Below the pieces are notes generated by a model. The model was not told the origin of the DNA. It made no database searches and saw only the letters and a list, made by a program, of their open reading frames with translations. From Lachnospiraceae bacterium YSD2013 (lineage in GTDB: Bacteria > Bacillota > Clostridia > Lachnospirales > Lachnospiraceae): 64,000 nucleotides of DNA. Made by a program: the position numbers and the translations under genes. The DNA is taken from the NCBI GenBank assembly GCA_900100895.1, contig FMTX01000006.1, positions 124,001-188,000 on the forward strand. Direction: 5' to 3'. This document shows positions 16,186 through 23,296 of the stretch, in pieces; position 1 is the first letter of the stretch, and every line of letters begins with the position of its first letter.

Positions 16186-18675
16186 ATGGAGAATAAACCT
16201 AGATCTCGTAAGAAAAATGTTACCGGTAACGGTAACGGATTATATAGGCGCGGAGAGGGTCTTAATGCAGGAGCGCCCACAAGCGGTTCATCTGCACCTT
16301 CGGGTGGCCCCAGACCTTCGGGAAGTCCTTTGGGCGGAGGCGGAAGACCTTCGGGTGGTTCTACGCTTACAAGAGCAGGCGGAAAGGCTTCGCTTATTCT
16401 TATCGTGCTTGCGCTTTTGTTCTTTGGCGGTAAGAGCGGATTCTTGAGTTCGCTTTTGGGCTTAGGCTCAGGAACAGAAGATTATACTGATGATTATTCA
16501 TATCAGCAGCCTGCAACACAGACACAGACTCAGACATCATCTTCATCATCGGGATATTCTTTTAACCCGATGGATTTAATCAGTTCATTTGGAATGTCCT
16601 CAGGTAGCACTTCATCAAGCAGCTCTTCGGGATGGTCATTTACTCCCAATACCGGTAAGCTTGACAGAAATGTTAACGGCAATGTGAGAGACAGATATAC
16701 CAACATTCTCGGAAACGGCAAGGATACCGTTACTATTATGGTGTACGTGTGCGGTACAGATCTTGAATCCAGAAGCGGAATGGCTACTCAGGATTTAACC
16801 GAGATGACCAAGGCAAAACTTTCCGATAATGTTAATCTTATTGTTCTTACTGGCGGATGTAAGCAGTGGAAGAACAACATCATCAGTAACCGTGTTAATC
16901 AGATTTATCAGGTTAAAGACGGCGGACTGTATTGCCTTGAGAAGGATTACGGTACCAAGGCTATGACCGATCCTTCCAACGTTACAGACTTTATTAAATA
17001 CTGTACCAAGAACTATCCCGCTAACAGAAATATGTTTATTTTCTGGGACCACGGCGGAGGATCTATTTCCGGTTACGGTTATGATGAAAAGAATCAGGGT
17101 TCCGGTTCCATGAATCTTGCAGGAATCAATACAGCGTTTAAGAATGCAGGAGCAAAGTTTGACTTTGTCGGCTTTGATACATGTCTTATGGCAACGCTTG
17201 AGAATGATATCCTGATGGCTGATTATGCCGACTATATCGTGGCTTCTGAGGAAACCGAACCCGGTGTAGGCTGGTATTATACAGACTGGCTTACAGCTCT
17301 TTCCAAGAACACATCAATGCCTACAATTGAAATCGGCAAGAACATTATCGATGATTTTACCGATACTTGTGAGCGTGTATGTCCCGGTCAAAAGGCTACA
17401 CTTTCAATTGTTGACCTTGCAGAACTTTCAGCCACAATCAACAAGGATTTGAAAGACTTCTCCAAGGGTACTACTAACTTAATTAAAGACGGAGATTATT
17501 CCGTTGTATCCAACGCACGTAGCAATTCGCGAGAGTTTGCGGTTTCCAATAAGATTGACCAGATTGACTTATACAGCTTCGCCAGAAACTTAAATTCCAA
17601 AGAAGGCGACAAACTTGCCAAGACGATTCTTAACTGCGTTAAGTACAACAGAACCTCCGATAATATGACGGATTCTTACGGAATATCAATTTACTTCCCT
17701 TACAGAAAGACGTCTAAAGTTAATTCCGCAATTCAGACTTATGATGCAATCGGTATCGACAGTGAGTATTCTGATTGTATCCGTGAATTTGCAGGCTTAG
17801 AGCTTTCAGGTCAGGCTGCTACAGGCGGCATGTCGACTAACCCTCTTGAGTCATTACTCGGCGGCTTCAGCGGTCAGTCATCATCAAGCTCAGGCGGCGT
17901 AGGACTCGACTCGATTCTTTCATTGGTAAGTTCTTTTACCGACACAGGATCGTCGTCATCAGGCTCTTCGATTCTTGACCTTGCAAGCTTGCTTACAGGC
18001 AGATCGTTAAGCGATGAAGATTGTGCCAAGTACATTTCCGAGCATTACTTTGATACTTCCAATCTTGTATGGAAGAATGATTCACTCGGTCAGCCTTCAA
18101 TCTTCATGGACGAAGAGCAGTGGAAGATGGTTCACAGCGTTGATAAATGTATGTTTATCGATGATGGAACAGGCTACATTGATCTTGGCCTCGATAATGT
18201 ATATGATTTCGGTAATGAAGGTAACCTTATCGCCGACACTTCGGATACCTGGCTTGCTATCAACAATCAGGTGGTTGCATATTATCATCTCGACACAGTT
18301 GACGATGGCACCAACTATACGATTACAGGTTATGTACCGGCATTCTTAAACGGTGAGAAAGTTAAGCTTATAATCATCTTTGACAACGATAACGAATATG
18401 GTTACATTGCCGGCGCATTGCCCGATTATGAGGAAAATGTTACCGAGACAATTGCCAGAGGTTTAACTGAATTAAACGCAGGAGATACGCTTGATTTCGT
18501 CTGCAACTATTATAAGTATGACATGTCCTTTGATGATCAGTACTTACTCGGTGAACAGATGACTGTTACCGACAATATGGTTATCAGCGACGTTCATACC
18601 GGCAAAGAAGGCTTGATCGCATATAAGTTCACTGATTTATACAATCAGAGCTATTGGACTGAAACACTTAAATAG
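16186..18675 (+). CDS. Membrane-anchored clostripain-family (C11) cysteine peptidase
   Basis: An 829-residue protein. Residues 1-65 are basic then rich in Gly, Ser and Pro; one hydrophobic helix (about 67-92) follows, then a Ser/Thr/Gln-rich linker. The C11 peptidase domain (about 180-540) holds the catalytic pair in FWDHGGG (His289) and FDTC (Cys333). A second Ser/Gly-rich stretch (about 540-600) leads to a beta-rich C-terminal region (to 829). Clostripain-type enzymes cleave after arginine or lysine and often self-activate. Topology suggests an extracellular protease anchored by an N-terminal helix. Substrates are unknown. It is monocistronic, with a promoter and terminator. Confidence 0.85.
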   Translation: MENKPRSRKKNVTGNGNGLYRRGEGLNAGAPTSGSSAPSGGPRPSGSPLGGGGRPSGGSTLTRAGGKASLILIVLALLFFGGKSGFLSSLLGLGSGTEDYTDDYSYQQPATQTQTQTSSSSSGYSFNPMDLISSFGMSSGSTSSSSSSGWSFTPNTGKLDRNVNGNVRDRYTNILGNGKDTVTIMVYVCGTDLESRSGMATQDLTEMTKAKLSDNVNLIVLTGGCKQWKNNIISNRVNQIYQVKDGGLYCLEKDYGTKAMTDPSNVTDFIKYCTKNYPANRNMFIFWDHGGGSISGYGYDEKNQGSGSMNLAGINTAFKNAGAKFDFVGFDTCLMATLENDILMADYADYIVASEETEPGVGWYYTDWLTALSKNTSMPTIEIGKNIIDDFTDTCERVCPGQKATLSIVDLAELSATINKDLKDFSKGTTNLIKDGDYSVVSNARSNSREFAVSNKIDQIDLYSFARNLNSKEGDKLAKTILNCVKYNRTSDNMTDSYGISIYFPYRKTSKVNSAIQTYDAIGIDSEYSDCIREFAGLELSGQAATGGMSTNPLESLLGGFSGQSSSSSGGVGLDSILSLVSSFTDTGSSSSGSSILDLASLLTGRSLSDEDCAKYISEHYFDTSNLVWKNDSLGQPSIFMDEEQWKMVHSVDKCMFIDDGTGYIDLGLDNVYDFGNEGNLIADTSDTWLAINNQVVAYYHLDTVDDGTNYTITGYVPAFLNGEKVKLIIIFDNDNEYGYIAGALPDYEENVTETIARGLTELNAGDTLDFVCNYYKYDMSFDDQYLLGEQMTVTDNMVISDVHTGKEGLIAYKFTDLYNQSYWTETLK

Positions 18676-18687
18676 ATTTAGACATAA

Positions 18688-18722
18688 AGAAAGGGAGAGG
18701 CTTAGCGGCCTTTCCCTTTTTT
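18688..18722 (+). terminator. Rho-independent terminator between convergent genes
   Basis: AAAGGGAGAGGC, TTAG loop, CGGCCTTTCCC and six or more T. Imperfect at one or two positions. It ends the protease gene; the A/T flanks could also work for the converging degV gene. Confidence 0.75.
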
Positions 18723-18739
18723 AATGCATTATTATTGGA

Positions 18740-19627
18740 CTAGTTAAATCTTACGTTATCGTCGCCTAAGAAGAAGAGTGCTACAGTGCCGGGACCTACA
18801 TGCGAACCGGTAACAGGTTCGTAGCATACACTGAGAATTTCTTTGGGCGGATTGTCCTTATTAAGAAGGTCGATTAGCAATTGTGTATCCTCGGGGTTAT
18901 TTGCATGTGCAATTCCCACAATTTGATTCTCCGGATTCACCACAAGCTCGTTGTACTTGGCTGCAAGGGCATACATTGCCTTTTTGCTGCCGCGAACTTT
19001 GTCAAAAGAAACAATCTGACCGTTTTCATTACCTTTAAGCAAAGGCTTAATATTAAGCAAATTACCGATAATAGCCACAGCATTTGAAAGACGGCCGGTA
19101 CGACTTAATGACTTCAAATCGTCTACGGTAAACACCTGGTAAATGTTCTTAGCCATGTTTTCAAGGTAATTATATGTTTCCTCGATAGAATAGCCCTTTT
19201 CACGAAGCTCAATTGCCTTAAAAACAGCGATTCCTTCGCCAAGTGAAGCTGCCTTTGTATCGTGAAAATAGTATTTTACATTGGGGTACTCTTCTTCAAG
19301 CATTTTCATTGCTGCGAGAGAAGAGTTGTAAGAGCCGCTGATGCCTGAAGACATACCTACATATAATATGTCTATGCCTTCGCGTGCTACAGGCTCCATA
19401 TAATCATAGTAAATCTGTGGTGTAATCTGTGAAGTGTTGAAAACTTTTCCCTGTCTGATTGAATCATAGAAGGAAACACCGTCAAAAGAATCTATATCGA
19501 TGCAGTTTTTAACATCATTAATGTTTTCTTTGTCATAAAAAGAAAAGGGAATCAAATCCACACCGGCATCCGATAAACGTGACATCGGTATATTACAGGA
19601 TGTATCAGAAAAAATTTTAAAACTCAA
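18740..19627 (-). CDS. DegV family protein (fatty-acid-binding, FakB-like)
   Basis: A 295-residue DegV protein: N-terminal domain with SDTSCN, the ligand-binding loop GMSSGISGSYNS, and the C-terminal EPVTGSHVGPGTVALFF. DegV proteins bind long-chain fatty acids and, as FakB, present them to the kinase FakA for phosphorylation. A DAK2/FakA-type gene occurs at 53787-55412 and a second DegV at 50789-51664. The start is TTG at 19627, supported by TTTGGAGG nine bases upstream; no ATG fits better. It is transcribed alone, convergent with the protease gene. Confidence 0.9.
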   Translation of the reverse strand: MSFKIFSDTSCNIPMSRLSDAGVDLIPFSFYDKENINDVKNCIDIDSFDGVSFYDSIRQGKVFNTSQITPQIYYDYMEPVAREGIDILYVGMSSGISGSYNSSLAAMKMLEEEYPNVKYYFHDTKAASLGEGIAVFKAIELREKGYSIEETYNYLENMAKNIYQVFTVDDLKSLSRTGRLSNAVAIIGNLLNIKPLLKGNENGQIVSFDKVRGSKKAMYALAAKYNELVVNPENQIVGIAHANNPEDTQLLIDLLNKDNPPKEILSVCYEPVTGSHVGPGTVALFFLGDDNVRFN

Positions 19628-19661
19628 AATATAACGCCTCCAAACCTAAACTAACAAAAAA

Positions 19662-19690
19662 ATATTACGATTTATACCGGTTAAAGTCAA
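19662..19690 (-). promoter_or_regulatory. Promoter of the first degV gene
   Basis: Reading on -, TTGACT (19690-19685), 17-base spacer, TAATAT (19667-19662). It faces away from the recombinase promoter 54 bases to the right. Confidence 0.6.
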
Positions 19691-19743
19691 TATTACAATA
19701 TGGGTGAGATTGTCTGATTAACCGCTGATTTACGCGATTTTAG

Positions 19744-19772
19744 TTGATTTTTGTACGAAATAGTGGTAGTAT
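19744..19772 (+). promoter_or_regulatory. Candidate promoter of the tyrosine recombinase
   Basis: TTGATT (19744-19749), 17-base spacer, TAGTAT (19767-19772). Transcription would start near 19779, just before the leader hairpin. Confidence 0.5.
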
Positions 19773-19786
19773 AGATATATGTATTA

Positions 19787-19812
19787 TAGCGTTAAATCTC
19801 AATTTAACGCTA
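19787..19812 (+). promoter_or_regulatory. Perfect 11-bp inverted repeat in the recombinase leader
   Basis: TAGCGTTAAAT (19787-19797) and ATTTAACGCTA (19802-19812) are exact inverse complements around a CTCA loop. It would be the first structure in the mRNA, or a dyad operator just downstream of the promoter. No T-tract follows, so it is not a terminator. Confidence 0.75.
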
Positions 19813-19870
19813 AACAGTGCGTATATTCAAGCAAATCATAGGATTTACGCGATTTGGAGGTTTTTGGCTT

Positions 19871-20932
19871 ATGGGCAGGGATTCTGAATTTAACAAGCAA
19901 AAAGATCGAAATTATCGAATTAAACTTGAGGAACTTAAAAAGAATCTTCCGGTATACACTTATGAGTTTCTTGATTCACGTGCAATGCGTAATCCCAACA
20001 CAGCGATTTCATATGCATATGATTTATATGTTTTCCTTGAATATCTTAAAGAATTCTGTCCGCCGGCCAAGACTTACGATGTTAAGGATATTCCCCTTGA
20101 TATTTTAAATAATCTGGCATTCCAGGACATAAATGAATATCAGAAATATTTAAGTGCCAAAGACGTCACGGTTATAGGTACTAAGGATCTGCAAAATAAT
20201 GTTAACGGAATTGCCCGTAAAATGTCTGCATTAAGATCTTTTTATAAATATCAATGTGAACACGATTTCATGACCAATGACCCGACTGTCGGCGCCAATA
20301 AACAATCACGTAAGGATGACGACCATATTATCATCAGGCTTACGCCTTCAGAGGTTGATACTTTTTTAACAATCATCAAAAACAGCGCTGTGGGATCGCT
20401 CAGACAGCAAAAAATGCTCCAAAACACCAAATATCGCGATTTTGCCATACTTACTCTTCTTTTGCGAACGGGTATTCGAGTGTCGGAATGCGTTTCACTT
20501 GATATTTCTGATCTAAATTTCAATGAAAATTCCATGTGTGTGGTCAGAAAAGGCCGTAAAGAGCATATTTTGTACTTCGATAACGTTACAAAAGAGGCTT
20601 TAACCGATTATATTGAGATTGAACGACCACATATGATTGAATCAGACAGCGAAAAAGCTTTGTTTATGTCACTTAGAAAAAAACGAATGGCTGTCAGATC
20701 TATACAGGAAATGGTCGATAAATATGCCAAAGTAGCTGTTTCAAATAAGAAAATATCCCCTCATAAGATGCGTTCTACATACGGTACGGCTTTATACAAC
20801 AAAACAGGCGATATAAGGCTCGTAGCGGACGTTCTGGGGCATTCGGATATAAATACCACAGCCAAGCACTACGCGGCTTCTGAGGACGCTCACAGGCGTC
20901 AGGCGGCCAAGGTCGATCCGTATAGCGAATAA
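19871..20932 (+). CDS. Xer-type tyrosine recombinase
   Basis: About 353 residues from ATG 19871, chosen because GGAGG lies 10 bases upstream; an in-frame GTG at 19817 would read through the leader hairpin. An N-terminal SAM-like core-binding domain (about 20-150) is followed by the catalytic domain with Arg203 (TGIRVSE), HKMR, LGHSD and the nucleophile Tyr334 (KHYA). Xer recombinases resolve chromosome dimers at dif. There are no phage or transposon genes around it, so a housekeeping role is more likely than an integrase. It could be XerC, XerD or a paralogue; the N-terminus of about 45 extra residues and the spaced middle (NVNGIARKMSALRSFYKY) do not decide. Confidence 0.88.
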   Translation: MGRDSEFNKQKDRNYRIKLEELKKNLPVYTYEFLDSRAMRNPNTAISYAYDLYVFLEYLKEFCPPAKTYDVKDIPLDILNNLAFQDINEYQKYLSAKDVTVIGTKDLQNNVNGIARKMSALRSFYKYQCEHDFMTNDPTVGANKQSRKDDDHIIIRLTPSEVDTFLTIIKNSAVGSLRQQKMLQNTKYRDFAILTLLLRTGIRVSECVSLDISDLNFNENSMCVVRKGRKEHILYFDNVTKEALTDYIEIERPHMIESDSEKALFMSLRKKRMAVRSIQEMVDKYAKVAVSNKKISPHKMRSTYGTALYNKTGDIRLVADVLGHSDINTTAKHYAASEDAHRRQAAKVDPYSE

Positions 20933-20935
20933 TTT

Positions 20936-20969
20936 AAAGGAGAGAGGCAATATCGCTTCTCTCCTTTCT
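20936..20969. terminator. Bidirectional terminator
   Basis: AAAGGAGAGAGGC pairs with GCTTCTCTCCTTT around a short loop, between the convergent recombinase and AI-2E family genes. A on one side and T on the other allow it to work in both directions. Confidence 0.8.
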
Positions 20970-20971
20970 TA

Positions 20972-22453
20972 CTACTCTTCTTTTTCTTCGGTCTTTTTTA
21001 CGGTGCTTTCTGAAGTGGTTTCATCCTTCTTAGGCGCAGATTTTTTCTTGATATCCATCTTAGAGGAAAATCCGGTGAAAAATGCCGCAATTATGCCGCC
21101 CAGTCTCTTTAACAGATTCCATATAGCCTTAAAGAATCGAAAAACAAGGCTGTTTTGATCCATTTTCTTTCGCTCGGGCTTTTTGTATACAAATCTTTGA
21201 ATATCGCCTTCTTCGGTAATCTTACCGACATTTAAATACTCTTCGGGAGCCTCCGGCAATTCTTTCTTTTTAAGCTTAGACTTGGTAATTCTTTCTATAA
21301 ACGATATAATTACGGCCGTTACAGGAACACCGATAATCATACCCATTATCTTGAACAATCCACCGAAAAGCGTAATTGCAAATATTATCCAGAAACTGGT
21401 AATGCCGGTAGACTGAGCCAAAATCTTGGGACCGATAAAATTACCGTCAATCTGTTGCAAAATGATAATAAATATTATGAATGTCAACGCTTTGCCGGGA
21501 TCGACGAGCAAAATGATAAGTGTCGAGGGAATTGCACCGATGTAAGGGCCAAAGAAAGGAATAATATTGGTCACACCAACAATTACACTTACCAATAATG
21601 CGTAAGGCATCTTAAGTATCAGACATGAAAAGTAACACAAAATACCGACTATTGCCGAATCAATGACTTTACCGCCGAGGAATCCGATAAAGGTTCTGTG
21701 GGTGAATCTTACGTTATCGACAAATCTGTTAGCAGAGTCTCTTTCAAGAAATGCATAACATAATCTTACGCTGCCCTGAGCGAACCGTTCCTTACCTGCA
21801 AGTACATATACTGAAATGACAAGACCGATTACGATATTCCATACAAACATTAAGACTTTAATAACGCCCGATGAAACGGTCGATAAAATGTCGTTCATGT
21901 TGGGAAGCAATAAATTCTTTATTGCGGGAAGTGCTATATCATTAAGAAAATCGTCAGCTTCAGAAGAAAAATCGTTAACCAATGATGATAAGTATTTGGC
22001 TATTTCCGGATTCTTCTTCATTGTTGAATTAATCCAGTCGGTTAAATTGCGCGTATAGACTGAATATTGTGAAATAATGCTCTGAATACTGGTATATATC
22101 TGCGGTATTACTGATGAGAAAAAAAGATATAATATCATTACTACGATTAACAGCGTAAGAATTACAGAAAGCGTTCTAATATGATCGTTACGCTTGGGAT
22201 TCTCACGACCCCAGTTTTCTTTGTCAAAAAGAGGTCTTACGAACTTACGCTCAATAAGGTTTAATAGAGGTGTCATCAAATAAGCAATGACGAGTCCATA
22301 GAACACCGGCGCAAGAATTGAATTTATCCTGTTAAGACCGGCTTTTATTTGTCCGATTCTGAAAAACAAAAAATAGGCAATCATAATTGCGATTGCAGTA
22401 AGAAATATGGTTAATCCTATGTGAAAATATTTCTTTTGCGGTTTGAATTTCAT
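20972..22453 (-). CDS. AI-2E family transporter-like membrane protein
   Basis: A 493-residue polytopic protein of the AI-2E/TqsA (UPF0118, YtvI) family with about eight helices: two near the N-terminus, the long amphipathic loop (about 125-185), then the conserved block with FFGPYIGAIPS and QQIDGNFIGPKI. Residues after about 395 form a charged cytoplasmic tail rich in lysine and glutamate, longer than usual. Members have been linked to autoinducer-2 export or Na+/H+ antiport; substrate here is unknown. It is monocistronic and divergent from ttcA; the 107 bases between them are very A+T-rich, with only weak promoter matches. Confidence 0.87.
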   Translation of the reverse strand: MKFKPQKKYFHIGLTIFLTAIAIMIAYFLFFRIGQIKAGLNRINSILAPVFYGLVIAYLMTPLLNLIERKFVRPLFDKENWGRENPKRNDHIRTLSVILTLLIVVMILYLFFSSVIPQIYTSIQSIISQYSVYTRNLTDWINSTMKKNPEIAKYLSSLVNDFSSEADDFLNDIALPAIKNLLLPNMNDILSTVSSGVIKVLMFVWNIVIGLVISVYVLAGKERFAQGSVRLCYAFLERDSANRFVDNVRFTHRTFIGFLGGKVIDSAIVGILCYFSCLILKMPYALLVSVIVGVTNIIPFFGPYIGAIPSTLIILLVDPGKALTFIIFIIILQQIDGNFIGPKILAQSTGITSFWIIFAITLFGGLFKIMGMIIGVPVTAVIISFIERITKSKLKKKELPEAPEEYLNVGKITEEGDIQRFVYKKPERKKMDQNSLVFRFFKAIWNLLKRLGGIIAAFFTGFSSKMDIKKKSAPKKDETTSESTVKKTEEKEE

Positions 22454-22560
22454 GACAATTCTTCCTTTAAAATTTAATAAACTAATTATATCATATATTA
22501 AATAAATATAGATATTATGATAAAATAAAATATATCTAAAGATAAGCTAAGTGAGGTAAT

Positions 22561-23283
22561 ATGCAACTTCAGCAAGTACTCAGTCTCGTGCGACGTGCAT
22601 GTGACGATTATAATATGATTGAAGACGGGGACAAAATTGCGGTAGGTATTTCCGGCGGCAAGGATTCTCTTACTCTTCTGACTGCTCTTGCTCATATGAG
22701 AAGGTTTTATCCGAAAAAATATGAACTTGTGGCAATTACAATTGATTTGGGCTTTAATAACCTTAATCTTGATAAGATTACAGAGTTTTGCAAGGATCTC
22801 GATGTTGAATATGTCATTGTTAAAACAGACATAGCTCAAATAGTTTTTGAAGAACGTAAAGAAAAAAGTCCGTGCTCTCTTTGCGCCAAGATGCGTAAAG
22901 GTGCCTTAAATGATGCAATGAAGGCTAAAGGAGTCAATAAAATAGCTTATGCCCATCATAAAGACGATGTTGTGGATACTATGATGATGTCGCTTATTTA
23001 TGAAGGACGCTTTCATACTTTTGCTCCCGTTACTTATCTGGACAGAACGGATTTACATGTTATACGTCCTTTGATTTATTTGAATGAGGCGGATGTCATA
23101 GGTTTTGTTAACAAAAACAATATTCCTGTAGTCAAGAGCCCCTGTCCTGTCGATAAACATACAAAACGTGAATACGTTAAAGACTTGTTAAAAGATTTAA
23201 ACAGAGAAAATCCGGGCGTTAAACAACGTATGTTTACAGCCATTAAGGACAGCAACTTGAACGGATGGACCAATAAAGGGTAA
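22561..23283 (+). CDS. ttcA: tRNA 2-thiocytidine synthetase TtcA family
   Basis: A 240-residue PP-loop ATPase. The PP-loop SGGKDS starts at Ser31; C105-x2-C108 and Cys195 (SPCP) match the three cysteines that hold the iron-sulfur cluster in TtcA. The enzyme adenylates and then thiolates C32 of certain tRNAs. TtcA-like paralogues are common in Clostridia, so the exact target is inferred. GAGGT precedes the ATG. The hybrid kinase gene begins 13 bases after its stop, so the two are probably co-transcribed. A weak TTAAAT-17-TAAAAT promoter lies at about 22498-22528. Confidence 0.85.
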   Translation: MQLQQVLSLVRRACDDYNMIEDGDKIAVGISGGKDSLTLLTALAHMRRFYPKKYELVAITIDLGFNNLNLDKITEFCKDLDVEYVIVKTDIAQIVFEERKEKSPCSLCAKMRKGALNDAMKAKGVNKIAYAHHKDDVVDTMMMSLIYEGRFHTFAPVTYLDRTDLHVIRPLIYLNEADVIGFVNKNNIPVVKSPCPVDKHTKREYVKDLLKDLNRENPGVKQRMFTAIKDSNLNGWTNKG

Positions 23284-23296
23284 TTTGGGAGAGTAA

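Larger units (their letters stand above)
19727..19855. repeat. 14-bp direct repeat flanking the recombinase promoter
   Basis: GATTTACGCGATTT occurs twice, at 19727-19740 and 19842-19855 (14/14 identical). The first copy ends just upstream of the recombinase -35; the second abuts its GGAGG ribosome binding site. The spacing places one copy on each side of the promoter and leader, as for a protein that loops or blocks the region. Confidence 0.8.

Noticed and set aside
16520-16640. Repeats in the clostripain gene as a possible tandem repeat array.
   Set aside because: They are Ser, Thr and Gln codon runs within an open frame, not units of fixed length.
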